A stretch of DNA of 64,000 nucleotides, taken from positions 1 through 64,000 of the forward strand of contig CAZIEW010000006.1 of the NCBI GenBank assembly GCA_964538515.1. Direction: 5' to 3'. The number at the start of each line of letters is the position of its first letter. Within the stretch, counting starts at the first letter, position 1. The notes beneath the pieces were generated by a model, which did no database searches, was not told the origin of the DNA, and was given only the letters and a program-made list of their open reading frames with translations. Positions 42,144-51,568 of this stretch are shown piece after piece. The DNA comes from CALBZH01 sp964538515 (GTDB lineage: Bacteria > Desulfobacterota > Syntrophobacteria > Syntrophobacterales > Syntrophobacteraceae). The translations under genes were made by a program, and so were the position numbers.

Positions 42144-43256
42144 ATGAGCTGTCGACGCGTTTCACTCGTGATACTTCTTGTTGGGGTCACGGTTCTGGGC
42201 CTCGCGTGTGGGGCGCAGGCCGCCCTTCGGACGTATTTCATCCAGGCCGAAGACTTTGACGATTCCTGTGTCCCGATCGAGCGTCAGGTAGTCTGCAACC
42301 CGAGCTGGGACTACGCCCCCACCAATCTGAACCTGGTTCACTGCATGGATTCCCCGTCCGCGCCATGCGCGATTCCCGATCCATGGACGGACAGTCACAC
42401 GTTTCCGAAAGCCCGCTACGTGCAGTATCGCGATTCCTCCTTCACCACGCGGGTGGCCCCTCCGGGATCGACCGGTGAGCTTCCGTGGGGTTGGCTTGGG
42501 GTCTTGGGTCCGATCATCCGTGCGGAAGTCGGCGACACGGTCAAGGTCCATTTCCGCAACCGGTCGTCCAAAGGCAACTTCGGCATGCACCCTCACGGGT
42601 TCCGGTACACCAAAGACAACGAAGGCGCGTTTTACACAGGTGCGAATAGTGAGCAGCCACCTGGCTCAGGCACCCAGATCCCGCCGGGCGGAGAATTCAT
42701 CTACACCTGGTTTGCCGATGCCGACAGCGGACCAGCCCTTGGCGACGTGAGCTCCAAAGTGTGGTGGTATCACAGCCACGTCGACGAGCCCTTTGAGACC
42801 AACCTCGGCCTTCTTGGTCCCATCATCATCACGGCCAGAGGTCTCGCCAAGGAAACGCCCAACGGTCCCGTGCCCAGAGACGTTGACAAGGAATTTGTGG
42901 CGGCCTTCTTCATCTTCAACGAGCTCGACGGGAATGAGCCGGGCCTCATGCACTCGATCAACGGGTATATTTTCGGCAATCTCAAGGGCCTGGTCATGAA
43001 GCGTGGCGACAGGGTCCGCTGGCATTTGCTCGGCATGGGAAACGAAGTGGACTTGCACACCCCGCACTGGCACGGGAAAACGCTGACTGTCGGCAGGGGA
43101 CTGGCGGCTCGGCGGACCGACGTGGTGGAGCTCTTGCCTGCCACGATGATCACGGCCGACATGGACGCCAACAACGTGGGTGAGTGGCTTTTCCACTGCC
43201 ACGTTGCGGATCATATTGCCGCTGGGATGCTCACGACATGGCAGGTCACCCCTTAG
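42144..43256 (+). CDS. exported two-domain multicopper oxidase
   Basis: A 370-residue periplasmic cupredoxin protein. A signal peptide (VSLVILLVGVTVLGLACGAQ A) is followed by domain 1 with MHPHGFRY (near 152) and WWYHSHVDEPFETNLGLLGP (near 207), and domain 2 with HTPHWHGKTL (near 305) and WLFHCHVADHIAAGML (near 350). These four His-rich motifs supply type 1, 2 and 3 copper ligands. The HCH...H-x4-M pattern indicates a type 1 site in the last domain. The length fits the small, trimeric two-domain laccase class. It probably oxidises Cu(I) or phenolics, and sits at the head of a metal/surface gene block. Confidence 0.93.
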   Translation: MSCRRVSLVILLVGVTVLGLACGAQAALRTYFIQAEDFDDSCVPIERQVVCNPSWDYAPTNLNLVHCMDSPSAPCAIPDPWTDSHTFPKARYVQYRDSSFTTRVAPPGSTGELPWGWLGVLGPIIRAEVGDTVKVHFRNRSSKGNFGMHPHGFRYTKDNEGAFYTGANSEQPPGSGTQIPPGGEFIYTWFADADSGPALGDVSSKVWWYHSHVDEPFETNLGLLGPIIITARGLAKETPNGPVPRDVDKEFVAAFFIFNELDGNEPGLMHSINGYIFGNLKGLVMKRGDRVRWHLLGMGNEVDLHTPHWHGKTLTVGRGLAARRTDVVELLPATMITADMDANNVGEWLFHCHVADHIAAGMLTTWQVTP

Positions 43257-43284
43257 GTCTCCCTGCATCCTCGGAGGATATCGA

Positions 43285-43328
43285 GAAAGGCCGCAGAAGC
43301 TCAAGCCATCATGCGGCCTTTCCCTTTT
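43285..43328 (+). terminator. intrinsic terminator after multicopper oxidase
   Basis: Perfect 10-bp stem GAAAGGCCGC (43285-43294) / GCGGCCTTTC (43313-43322) followed by CCTTTT, 28 bp after the stop codon. Confidence 0.8.
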
Positions 43329-43439
43329 GGGTGCGAGGCTTTCATGGACATCGGGTGATGCATCACCTAAATTGCTTTGTGACCGGCCGAGCCGGGTGTT
43401 GTGGCAAGAATTGGCGGTCACCCGGAGGGAGGCGAGACC

Positions 43440-43904
43440 ATGCGGACCATCGGAGCAACTTTGCGAGTCATGCTTGTGGCGGCGTCGCTCGGGCTCGCTC
43501 TCGAGACCCCTGCTCAGTGTGGCGCCGGTACTCCTCGAGTGATCGATGCGTTCGTCACCGTGATGGAAGTCCACGAGAACGCAACCTTGAGATTGCCGCG
43601 GAAGCGAACCACCGTCTTTGACGTAACCACTCGGATCACCGTCAAGAACACCTCGGAAAAGACGCTTCACGCGCCGTTTACGTCCATCGTCAACGTCAAT
43701 GGAGCCGGCTGCGGGGACAAGAAGTGGACTCAATCCTCGCCCACAGTCGTATCCGTGGACTTGACGGGCGATACGGGTCTTGAAGCGCTGCCCCCTGGCG
43801 AGAGTGCAACGTTTAGCATCCACATGGAGAAACGTCCGAACACGCAGCTGACCTATGAGATCGTCATGTACGGGGTTGTGGAGGAAGCCAATGAAGGAGC
43901 CTGA
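43440..43904 (+). CDS. small exported protein, unknown function
   Basis: A 154-residue protein. The signal peptide is MRTIGATLRVMLVAASLGLA then LETPAQC. The mature part is beta-rich: ITVKNTSEKTLHAPFTSIVN, VNGAGCGDKKW, and ALPPGESATFSIHMEKRPNT then QLTYEIVMYGVVEE. This resembles an immunoglobulin-like or cohesin-like beta sandwich of the kind used in cell-surface proteins. I cannot name a family. Two Cys could form a disulfide. The start at 43440 follows GGAGGGAGGCGAG; the upstream Met at 43401 is less likely. It lies between the multicopper oxidase and an RCC1-repeat protein in the same direction. Confidence 0.7.
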   Translation: MRTIGATLRVMLVAASLGLALETPAQCGAGTPRVIDAFVTVMEVHENATLRLPRKRTTVFDVTTRITVKNTSEKTLHAPFTSIVNVNGAGCGDKKWTQSSPTVVSVDLTGDTGLEALPPGESATFSIHMEKRPNTQLTYEIVMYGVVEEANEGA

Positions 43905-43973
43905 TCGGTTCCAAAGGCCGAGGATCACCCAGGGATCGTCCCCTCACGCTTCCGGATGGGGGAGACACCATCC

Positions 43974-45140
43974 ATGACATGCCGCAGCCCGCGCCGCATC
44001 GGCAGGTGCATGACGCTTCTCTTTGCCCTTTTCGTCTGTCAGCCCGGAGCAGTGCTGGGGGAGCCGATTCGAATCGCCGCGGGAAGCACCCACAGCCTGC
44101 TCGTGGCCGAGGACGGGAGTCTGTGGAGCTGGGGGCATAATCAGTTCGGGCAGCTTGGGAATGGCAGTCTCGCGCCCGCCCTATCGCCCCGTCGAATCGA
44201 CGAGCTGAAGACCTGGAGATCGGTCGCGGCCGGGGATCGATTCTCGGCTGGAATTCGACAGGATGGATCCCTTTGGATGTGGGGGTACAACCGGTTCGGG
44301 CAGCTCGGGGACACCACTCAGGTGAGCCGGTCCTCACCCACCCGAGTCGGAAAAGAATCCGACTGGTCGGCGGTGGCTCTCGGCCAGGCACATACCGTGG
44401 CCCTCAAGGCGAATGGGACCCTGTGGACGTGGGGATCCAATCTTTTCGGCCAGCTTGGGAACAGCACGGCCCCCTACAGCGCCTCCCCCGCCCCCGTGGG
44501 GGAGGACCGGGACTGGGTCGCCGTGGCCGCAGGTTTTGGCCACACCGTTGCTCTGAAGGCAAATGGCACGCTTTGGGCGTGGGGCGACAATCAACTGGCT
44601 CAGCTCGGGGACGGCACGACCACAAAGAAGACCACTCCGGTCCAAATCGGTCGGGAAAGTGACTGGGCCGGAGTCATCGCAGGCCACTTTCACACCATGG
44701 CCATCAAAGCCAACCATACCTTGTGGGCGTGGGGGATGAATAAATCCGGCCAATTGGGCGATGGGTCAACCCGAGACAAACGCTCGCCCACTCGAATCGG
44801 GAAGGACGCAAATTGGATCGCGGTCGCGCTCGCCCACTCGCACAGCGCCGGCATTAAAGCGGATGGCTCCCTGTGGGTTTGGGGCAACAACCGCTTCGGT
44901 CAGCTGGGGGATGGCACCGCGAATTCCCACCCTTTTCCGGTGCGCATCGGCACGGGCGAGAAGTGGACCTCGGTTTCCCTCGGATCGTCCCACAGCCTGG
45001 GGCTTAAAGCCGATGGGTCCATGTGGAGCTGGGGAAGAAACGATGATGGCCAGGTCGGCGATGGAACGAAGAACAGGCGGTATGCACCCGTCCCGATTGG
45101 GATGGAAGCGCGTCAGGAGGCTCACGGAGCTCCCGATTGA
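43974..45140 (+). CDS. exported RCC1-repeat beta-propeller protein
   Basis: A 388-residue protein with a signal peptide (MTLLFALFVCQPGAVLGEP). Seven RCC1-type blades follow, each about 50 residues: ...SLWSWGHNQFGQLGNGS..., ...SLWMWGYNRFGQLGDTT... and so on to SMWSWGRNDDGQVGDGT. Seven WxWGxNxxGQLG motifs are present, enough to close one propeller. Bacterial secreted RCC1 proteins are usually surface-binding modules without catalytic residues. The start at 43974 has GGGGGAG upstream. The 3' end overlaps the convergent carboxypeptidase-regulatory-repeat gene by 19 bp. Confidence 0.92.
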   Translation: MTCRSPRRIGRCMTLLFALFVCQPGAVLGEPIRIAAGSTHSLLVAEDGSLWSWGHNQFGQLGNGSLAPALSPRRIDELKTWRSVAAGDRFSAGIRQDGSLWMWGYNRFGQLGDTTQVSRSSPTRVGKESDWSAVALGQAHTVALKANGTLWTWGSNLFGQLGNSTAPYSASPAPVGEDRDWVAVAAGFGHTVALKANGTLWAWGDNQLAQLGDGTTTKKTTPVQIGRESDWAGVIAGHFHTMAIKANHTLWAWGMNKSGQLGDGSTRDKRSPTRIGKDANWIAVALAHSHSAGIKADGSLWVWGNNRFGQLGDGTANSHPFPVRIGTGEKWTSVSLGSSHSLGLKADGSMWSWGRNDDGQVGDGTKNRRYAPVPIGMEARQEAHGAPD

Positions 45141-46693
45141 GGCTCAAGGGCAAGCTGAATGAAAGCGGCGTCGTGGCCTGGGACAATGGCTACGCTCCGG
45201 GCACCGTTCCGCGTTTTGGCATCCGGGTAATACACTTCCCCAAACCCTTCGCTGTTGCTCGCTTGAACGTAGTACGTCCCCCCGGGAATCTTGCCGATCG
45301 AGAAAGAACCGCGCAAATCCACCTCATCTCCGCACACGAAATTCCAGTCAGGGTCGAATACGCTGATATAGACGCTGCGCAATCCCGCCCCGGTCGATCG
45401 GTTGACAACCCTCCCCGTAAGCGTCCCGGCTGGCGGAAGGGTGACGTCAACATCCGCGGTGTCCATGCCCCTTCTCACGCGAGTCAATTGAGCGCCGGTG
45501 CAGCCCAGCTCGCTGCCATAGCACCGATCGATGGTCTCGGGGCCGCTTGCGGTCCTCAGACGATAGACTCCGGCGGCAAGCCCAGCCACGCGGTATCGGC
45601 CCTCTTTGTCAGTTCTACCGCTCCCCTTGACCTTCCAATCCTCATCGTACAGGAGCACTTCCACGTCGGGTAGGCCCGCATCCCCTGGCCCCATGATCCG
45701 GCCCGACACACCCCCTCCGAGGTCGAGCCTGAAATCGACGTCTTCTCGCGTCAACCCTGGTCGGACCTCGACCGGTTTCGCACTTCCCGTGTCCGGAGCG
45801 CCATCCTGGTACACGTCGACGTATCCGTCGGTGTTGTAGGTCCGAACATGGTATTGCCCCTCGGGCAGTCCCGATACGGAATAGGTGCCAGTGGCACGCG
45901 ACGTGGTCTCCCGGACGACATCCAGGCTAGGAGTCAAAACAGTGATGGTGACTCGTTCGAGCGGGGTGCCGTCGGTTGTGCGAGTCACGCGACCCGCGAT
46001 CGCTCCACCCGGAGGGAGGGCAAGCTCGATCGGCCCCGCATCCCCATCCAGCTCCACTGCCACGGGCTCGCCGCCTTGGGGTGGCCACCCCCCCGCCTGA
46101 AGGGGAAACCCCGGGTGGACCACATCAACCAAACCCTGGTCGTTCCAAGTCAGCAGGAAATAGCGACCGCCTCCGAGCTGATCGATCTTAAAGCCTCCCG
46201 ATCCATCCGTGCGCACACTCCGTTGAGGTCTCCATCCGTGATCATAGAGACGGATTTGAGCCTGCGCAACAGGCGACCGGTCTTGGAGCGCGACCACCCG
46301 ACCCGAAAGCGAGCCCCAACGGCGCAGCGGCAAGTCAACGAAACGAGTCGGCTCAGGCCCGAAGACGGTGACGGTCACAGCGTCTTGCCTGGAGTCGGCG
46401 TCACCTGAAAAGCGCCCAGCGTAGGTCGTATCGCCAACAGCCTGCACGTAATACCGACCTTCGGGGAGGTCTGCAAAGGTGTAGCCGCCCGATGGGCCAC
46501 TGACGGTGCTCCGCAGCACCCGCCATTTCTCGTCGTAAAGCTTGATCCTGATGCCCTGCAGACCAACCCCCTGGACCTTCCGGACGACTCTCCCATCGAT
46601 CGATCCCGCCAAGGCCGGCATCATGCGCCAACCGATCATGACGGCCAGACTCACAATCAGGAATGTCCCGGTCACCGCACGGCCAGCAACCAT
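45122..46693 (-). CDS. exported protein with tandem carboxypeptidase-regulatory-like (beta-sandwich) repeats
   Basis: A 523-residue protein: signal sequence/anchor (TGTFLIVSLAVMIGWRMMPA then LAG), then five repeats of about 95 residues. Each starts G.(I/V)xGRV(V/T), runs through VxLYDxxWxxxxS, G.Y.(F/V)xxLPxGxYYV and ends with D(V/L)xLxxGG. These are the CarboxypepD_reg/SdrD-B-like folds used as spacers in surface proteins. The last ends with AAFIQLALEPQS. No sortase or outer-membrane anchor motif is visible. It is convergent with the RCC1 gene and is followed upstream by an EF-hand protein on the same strand, which suggests a calcium- or surface-related group. Confidence 0.88.
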   Translation of the reverse strand: MVAGRAVTGTFLIVSLAVMIGWRMMPALAGSIDGRVVRKVQGVGLQGIRIKLYDEKWRVLRSTVSGPSGGYTFADLPEGRYYVQAVGDTTYAGRFSGDADSRQDAVTVTVFGPEPTRFVDLPLRRWGSLSGRVVALQDRSPVAQAQIRLYDHGWRPQRSVRTDGSGGFKIDQLGGGRYFLLTWNDQGLVDVVHPGFPLQAGGWPPQGGEPVAVELDGDAGPIELALPPGGAIAGRVTRTTDGTPLERVTITVLTPSLDVVRETTSRATGTYSVSGLPEGQYHVRTYNTDGYVDVYQDGAPDTGSAKPVEVRPGLTREDVDFRLDLGGGVSGRIMGPGDAGLPDVEVLLYDEDWKVKGSGRTDKEGRYRVAGLAAGVYRLRTASGPETIDRCYGSELGCTGAQLTRVRRGMDTADVDVTLPPAGTLTGRVVNRSTGAGLRSVYISVFDPDWNFVCGDEVDLRGSFSIGKIPGGTYYVQASNSEGFGEVYYPDAKTRNGARSVAIVPGHDAAFIQLALEPQSGAP

Positions 46694-46711
46694 GATCGAC
46701 GATCCGCCCGC

Positions 46712-47047
46712 TCACGGAGTCGAAACCGGGGGCTTGGCTGCCGGCTTCTGCGTCCGCGAGCCACCCCGTCTTGTGCAGAGCTCCCCTTGGGTCAGGAATC
46801 CATCCTTGTTGGCGTCGCGCGCCGTGAAGGTCTGATCCACCCGTGGGTCCGGCTTGTCCACGATCGCCTTGAATTCGTCCAGGCTGACCTTGTCATCCCC
46901 GTTGGCGTCCAGGGAATCGAATTTCTCCTCGCACCGTTCCATTTGGATTGGGATCAATGCCTTCTGAGACTTGGCGAAGGAGAACGAGCTTCCTCCAGCC
47001 AGGACAAGCGTCATGACCAACAAACCGAAAGTCCATCGTTTCTTCAT
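46712..47047 (-). CDS. exported EF-hand protein
   Basis: A 111-residue protein. Signal peptide MKKRWTFGLLVMTLVLAGGS then SFSFA. Two EF-hand loops follow: DANGDDKVSLDEF (near 47-59) and DANKDGFLTQGEL (near 78-90), with Asp/Asn/Glu at calcium positions 1, 3, 5 and 12. The protein ends in a Lys/Pro-rich tail (GGSRTQKPAAKPPVSTP). It probably binds Ca2+ in the periplasm. Similar small EF-hand proteins often accompany metal efflux genes. The start at 47047 has GGGTGG upstream; longer frame readings lack a signal peptide at the right place. Confidence 0.9.
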   Translation of the reverse strand: MKKRWTFGLLVMTLVLAGGSSFSFAKSQKALIPIQMERCEEKFDSLDANGDDKVSLDEFKAIVDKPDPRVDQTFTARDANKDGFLTQGELCTRRGGSRTQKPAAKPPVSTP

Positions 47048-47181
47048 GGTCCACCCCCACGCAATAAAGCGTCCAAGCAACGGCCCGCGAGGCCGCCGAG
47101 CGACACGATGCTTCATCGGGCAACGCGGCAGCGAAAAGCGATGCCATCCTGATCGATGGGGCTCGTCCGTGCTGCCCTGGC

Positions 47182-47793
47182 CTAATCCGAAAGACGCTCC
47201 TTCTCTCCCACTTCCAGCAGCCCCACTTCCGCGTGCCGCAGCCGCGCCACGAGCTCGAGCGGGCTCAGCGAGCATCCATCCACAAGGACCGTCTCGCACG
47301 AATCCCAAAATCCGGACGCCCGCGACTCGAAGAAGTCCGCCAGCACGTCCCCTCTCACCCGAATCCCGCAGGCCAGCAAGGGAGGCCCCACCTCCGATGC
47401 GACGAGATTGAAGAGCTTTACCGTGATCTCCCCGCAACCGGACGCCGCTGGAGTCCTTCCCTCCCGGTGAGAAATCCCGCTTCTCAAGCATGAATAATAA
47501 CCACCTCGACGCATAGTCGCACCAACCAGGCCTGGCATTGCCGCGGAGAGGGCCAAAACGCAGCCGTCATGGACTTTCCCGGTATCCAGATCGTCCACGG
47601 GCCTTCCGTCGAGAAAAACACTTTGAATGACCTGGTCAATGAATTCCGGGCTCAATCCGAGGGGACCAGTCAGGAAAGCCCGGATGCTCCCGCATTCGGG
47701 CACGCTCACCAAGAACCCCGACTGAAGCAGCAGCGAAAAGCCGGGAGTGCGACCGTGGGCAAACGTCAAGCGGATCTTCAACACCTTTGTCAT
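47182..47793 (-). CDS. hypothetical protein
   Basis: A 203-residue cytosolic protein of no family I can name. The N-terminal part (TKVLKIRLTFAHGRTPGFSL) and QSVFLDGRPVDDLDTGKVHD, GCVLALSAAMPGLVGATMRR, GGYYSCLRSGI look like a small ubiquitin/MoaD-like beta-grasp. The second half (ITVKLFNLVASEVGPPLLAC then GIRVRGDVLADFF, CETVLVDG) repeats a similar layout. Similar proteins occur singly in other Deltaproteobacteria. AAGGGTGTGAGCTC precedes 47793. It lies between the EF-hand gene and a divergent YHS protein gene and has no visible enzymatic motif. Confidence 0.65.
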   Translation of the reverse strand: MTKVLKIRLTFAHGRTPGFSLLLQSGFLVSVPECGSIRAFLTGPLGLSPEFIDQVIQSVFLDGRPVDDLDTGKVHDGCVLALSAAMPGLVGATMRRGGYYSCLRSGISHREGRTPAASGCGEITVKLFNLVASEVGPPLLACGIRVRGDVLADFFESRASGFWDSCETVLVDGCSLSPLELVARLRHAEVGLLEVGEKERLSD

Positions 47794-47987
47794 GAGCTCA
47801 CACCCTTTCATCCCATCGTCCCATGAGCCAATCAAACTCGACTCATGAGTGGGGCGCCCGCCTCCGCATCGCGGCCTCAAGGCGCTCCAGTGAGAACGAC
47901 CTGTTCCCTCATTCCCTGCTGAATGTTATCTTGCTTAAGCTCGAAGCAAGACAAACTCAACGTATCAGAAAACAAAGGAGCTTTGTT

Positions 47988-48260
47988 ATGAAGCAGAAGG
48001 CTGGTTTCTTGTTTTCGCTCCTATTCACACTGGCTCTAGCTTGCACTCTCTCTTTTGCCACAGGGAGTCCACCTGGCGATTCCAAGCAAACCAGGTGCCC
48101 TGTCATGGCCGGAAAAATAGACAAGACGATCTATGCTGATTACCAAGGAAAGCGCGTTTACTTTTGCTGCTCATCCTGTCTTGATGAGTTCAAGAAGGAC
48201 CCGGATAAGTACATGAAAGAAATGCGGGAGAAGGGAATCACGCCTGACAGCACGCCTTAG
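47988..48260 (+). CDS. exported YHS-domain metal-binding protein
   Basis: A 90-residue protein. Signal peptide MKQKAGFLFSLLFTLALACT then LSFA. The mature part is a YHS domain: TRCPVMAGKIDKTIYADYQG, KRVYFCCSSCLDEFKKDPD and KYM, with CPV and CCSSC as likely copper ligands. These domains bind and pass copper or other soft metals in the periplasm. CAAAGGAG precedes the start. The 3' end overlaps the convergent cusA gene by 23 bp, placing it at the edge of the metal efflux block. Confidence 0.92.
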   Translation: MKQKAGFLFSLLFTLALACTLSFATGSPPGDSKQTRCPVMAGKIDKTIYADYQGKRVYFCCSSCLDEFKKDPDKYMKEMREKGITPDSTP

Positions 48261-51200
48261 TGCTGTTCCGCTTCACGTGGAAATGCCAGCGCCAGACTTC
48301 GTAGATGGCCGGATACACGAGCAGCTCCATGAGGAAGGATGTCAGGATCCCTCCCACCATGGGAGCGGCGATTCGTTTCATCACGTCCGACCCCGCGCCG
48401 ATGGACCACATGATGGGAACGAGCCCCATGAACGTGACGGCCACGGTCATGAATTTGGGCCGCAGCCGCTTGACCGCGCCTTCCTCGATGGCATGCCGCA
48501 GGTCTTCCTTGGTCTTCATTTTGCCCTGGTCGCGCATGGAGTAGTAAGCAAGGTCGAGATAGAGAAGCATGAACACACCGGTTTCGGCATCCACTCCCAA
48601 GAGGGCGATCAACCCCACCCAAACGGCAATGCTCATGTTGTAGTCGAGGAAGTAGAGCAGCCAGACCGCTCCGACGGCGGAAAAAGGAACGGCCAGGAAG
48701 ATGATGAGGGTCTTCGCCGCGGAGCCCGTGTTGAAATGGATCAGCAGGAAGATGATAAAGAGCGTGATGGGCAGGATGACCCACAGCTTCTCCCTGACGC
48801 GAAGCATGTATTCGTACTGGCCGCTCCAGGCGAGCGTGGTGCCCTCGGGGAGCTGCACCTGCCGACGGACCGCCTCCTTGGCCTCGTTCACGTAGCGCCC
48901 GATATCCCGGCCGGCGATGTCCACGAACACATAGCCGGCTAGCCGTCCATTCTCGTCCCGGATCATCCCGGGCCCGGACCGGAGCTTGATGTCGGCAAGC
49001 TGGGCCATGGGGACCTGGGCTCCGTCCATGGCCGTGACCAACGTACGCTGGAGACGGTCGACGGTGCTCCTGAAATCGCGCATATACCGGATGTTGACCG
49101 GATAGCGCTCGCGCCCCTCCACCGTCGTCGTGACATTTTCACCTCCAATGGCTGAGGTGATGACCATCTGGACCTGGGCGATGGAGAGACCGTAGCGAGC
49201 CAAGGCCTCGCGCTTCAAATCAAAATCCAGAAAATACCCACCCGCCGTTCGCTCCGCAAAAACGCTCGAGGTTCCGGGCACATCCTTCAGCACGGCCTCG
49301 ATCTGCTGCCCAACTCGTTGAATCGCATCCAGGTCCGATCCCAGGACCTTGATACCGATGGGCGTACGCACCCCCGTCGAATTCATATCGATCCGCGCCT
49401 TGATCGGCATCGTCCACGAATTGACAACGCCGGGGATCTGCATGACCTCGTTCAGCCCACCGGGTCCGTAGATGAGATCCTGGGTGCTCCTGTGGTCGGG
49501 CCATACGCGGCGCAGAATGTTCTGGAGCCAGTCTGGAGCCCAGTCGGAATACCAGCGTCCGACCTTGGGCCATTCGGACTGGGGCTTGAGAAGAATGACC
49601 GTCTCCATCATGGAGAACGGCGCCGGATCGGTTGCCGTCTCGGCGCGCCCCGCCTTGCCGTGAACCCGCTCCACCTCCGGAAACGACTTCAGGATCTTGT
49701 CCTGGAGCTGCAGCAGTTGCTGCGCCTCGGTCACGGAGATGCCCGGCACCGTCGTGGGCATGTACAACAGGGACCCCTCGTCGAGGGGGGGCATGAATTC
49801 CGAGCCGAGTCTGGAATACGGGTAGTAGCTGACCGCGACCAGCGCGATGGCGATCAAGATCGTGGCATATTGATGCCTCAGCACAAGCTCGACCATCGGG
49901 TGGTAGATTCGCATGAGCGAACGGCTGATGGGGTGCTTTTCTTCGCTGTGGATCTTCCCGACCAGAACGGCGTTCACAAGGGACGCCGCCCACTGAGGCC
50001 GAAAACGAAAGGGATCCATGCGGGTAAACAGAAGCCGGATGGCCGGGTCGAGCGTGATAGCGAGCACCGCCGCGATGGCCATGGAGAAGTTCTTGGTGAA
50101 CGCAAGCGGCTTGAACAGGCGTCCTTCCTGGGATTCCAGCGCAAAGACCGGCATGAACGAGACCGAGATCACAAGCAGCGCGAAAAAGCTTGGGCCTCCG
50201 ACCTCCTTCACGGCTGCCACCACCACATCTTTGAAATCACCGCGCCGTCCCCCCGCATCCCAATGCTCCAACTTCTTGTGCGTCTGCTCCACAACCACGA
50301 TGGCAGCGTCCACCATGGCCCCGATGGCGATCGCGATGCCGCCGAGCGACATGATGTTCGCCGTGATCTTCATGCCGTACATGGGGACAAAGGCAATCAT
50401 CACGGCAATGGGAATCGTGAGGATCGGGATGATCGCGCTCGGAATGTGCCAGAGGAAGATGAGAATCACGAGGCTCACGATGAGGAGCTCTTCCATGAGC
50501 GTGTGCTTAAGGGTGTCGATGGAGCGATCGATGAGGTCCGAACGGTCGTAAGTCGTCACGACCTTCACGCCCTTGGGGAGATTCGGGGCAATCTCGTCCA
50601 GTCGAGCCTTGACCCGCTCGATGACTTTGAGGGCATTCTCGCGGTAGCGCATAATCACGATGCCACCCGCGGTCTCCCCCTCCCCGTCCAGCTCCCCGAT
50701 TCCGCGTCGGATATCGGGCCCCAGCACAACCCTTCCCAAGTGCTTCACGAGAATCGGGGTGCCGGAGTCGGGATTGAGCCCCACGACCGTATTCTCCACG
50801 TCCGCAACCGACCGGATGTAGCCCCGGCCCCGGATCATGTATTCCCGCCCCGAAAACTCGACCAGCCGCCCTCCGACATCATTGTTTCCCTGGCGGATCG
50901 CTTCGGTGATCTTCTCGATGGAAACTCGGTAAGCGCTCAGGGCGTTCGGATCGACGTTCACCTGGTACTGCCGGACAAACCCTCCGATGGGCGCGACTTC
51001 CGCAACCCCGGGAACCGCCTGGAGCTCATAGCGCAAGAACCAGTCCTGGAGGGAGCGGAGATCCGCCAAATTGCGTGTCCCGGTGGTGTCGACGAGCGCA
51101 TATTGAAACACCCATCCAATGGCCGTCTCGTCCTTGCCCAGCTCCACCTGCACACCCTGGGGCAAACGCGGCAGGATATTGCTCAGGTATTCGACGATGC

Positions 51201-51522
51201 GCGAACGGGCCCAGTAAATGTCCGTGCCGTCTTCAAAAATGATGGTGACGAAGGAATAGCCAAAATCGGAAAAACCGCGGATGTCTTTCACCATCGGCAC
51301 GCCCAGCAGCGCCGAAATGATGGGATAGGTGACCTGGTCCTCCATAATGTCGGGGCTTCGGTCCCACCGCGAGTAGACGATCACCTGGGTGTCTGAAAGG
51401 TCCGGGATGGCATCGAGCGTGATGCTCCTCATCGCATGGATGCCCGAGAGCACCGACATCCCGACAACAAGAAGCACGATGAACCGGTTGTGGGCGCAAA
51501 AATCGATGATCCTGTCGATCAT
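48238..51522 (-). CDS. cusA: CusA/CzcA-type heavy-metal RND efflux permease
   Basis: A 1094-residue inner-membrane pump. Residues 1-45 (MIDRIIDFCAHNRFIVLLVV then GMSVLSGIHAMRSI) and ITLDAIPDLSDTQVIVYSRW open the N-terminal repeat. ALLIV-type helices lie near 340-480, DEGSLLYMPTTVPGISVTEA near 600 and LGVDAETGVFMLLYLDLAYY near 960. The periplasmic cleft contains many Met (MMETVILLKP), as in CusA. It moves Cu(I)/Ag(I) from cytoplasm or periplasm outward with CusB and CusC partners. The start is 51522; upstream residues lack the family pattern. It is third in the operon tolC-like/cusB-like/cusA. Confidence 0.95.
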   Translation of the reverse strand: MIDRIIDFCAHNRFIVLLVVGMSVLSGIHAMRSITLDAIPDLSDTQVIVYSRWDRSPDIMEDQVTYPIISALLGVPMVKDIRGFSDFGYSFVTIIFEDGTDIYWARSRIVEYLSNILPRLPQGVQVELGKDETAIGWVFQYALVDTTGTRNLADLRSLQDWFLRYELQAVPGVAEVAPIGGFVRQYQVNVDPNALSAYRVSIEKITEAIRQGNNDVGGRLVEFSGREYMIRGRGYIRSVADVENTVVGLNPDSGTPILVKHLGRVVLGPDIRRGIGELDGEGETAGGIVIMRYRENALKVIERVKARLDEIAPNLPKGVKVVTTYDRSDLIDRSIDTLKHTLMEELLIVSLVILIFLWHIPSAIIPILTIPIAVMIAFVPMYGMKITANIMSLGGIAIAIGAMVDAAIVVVEQTHKKLEHWDAGGRRGDFKDVVVAAVKEVGGPSFFALLVISVSFMPVFALESQEGRLFKPLAFTKNFSMAIAAVLAITLDPAIRLLFTRMDPFRFRPQWAASLVNAVLVGKIHSEEKHPISRSLMRIYHPMVELVLRHQYATILIAIALVAVSYYPYSRLGSEFMPPLDEGSLLYMPTTVPGISVTEAQQLLQLQDKILKSFPEVERVHGKAGRAETATDPAPFSMMETVILLKPQSEWPKVGRWYSDWAPDWLQNILRRVWPDHRSTQDLIYGPGGLNEVMQIPGVVNSWTMPIKARIDMNSTGVRTPIGIKVLGSDLDAIQRVGQQIEAVLKDVPGTSSVFAERTAGGYFLDFDLKREALARYGLSIAQVQMVITSAIGGENVTTTVEGRERYPVNIRYMRDFRSTVDRLQRTLVTAMDGAQVPMAQLADIKLRSGPGMIRDENGRLAGYVFVDIAGRDIGRYVNEAKEAVRRQVQLPEGTTLAWSGQYEYMLRVREKLWVILPITLFIIFLLIHFNTGSAAKTLIIFLAVPFSAVGAVWLLYFLDYNMSIAVWVGLIALLGVDAETGVFMLLYLDLAYYSMRDQGKMKTKEDLRHAIEEGAVKRLRPKFMTVAVTFMGLVPIMWSIGAGSDVMKRIAAPMVGGILTSFLMELLVYPAIYEVWRWHFHVKRNSTKACCQA

Positions 51523-51568
51523 TCCCGCGGGCTCCCTCGCCGGACGCTCGTGACCGGCCCGGCCTGGC

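Noticed and set aside
44090..45120. Regularly spaced repeats suggestive of an array
   Set aside because: They are the coding repeats of the RCC1 propeller, with varied DNA and no spacer structure; not a CRISPR.
49318..51396. 692-codon open frame antisense to cusA
   Set aside because: Mirror of the RND pump gene with His/Asp/Arg-rich composition typical of antisense reading; no family pattern.
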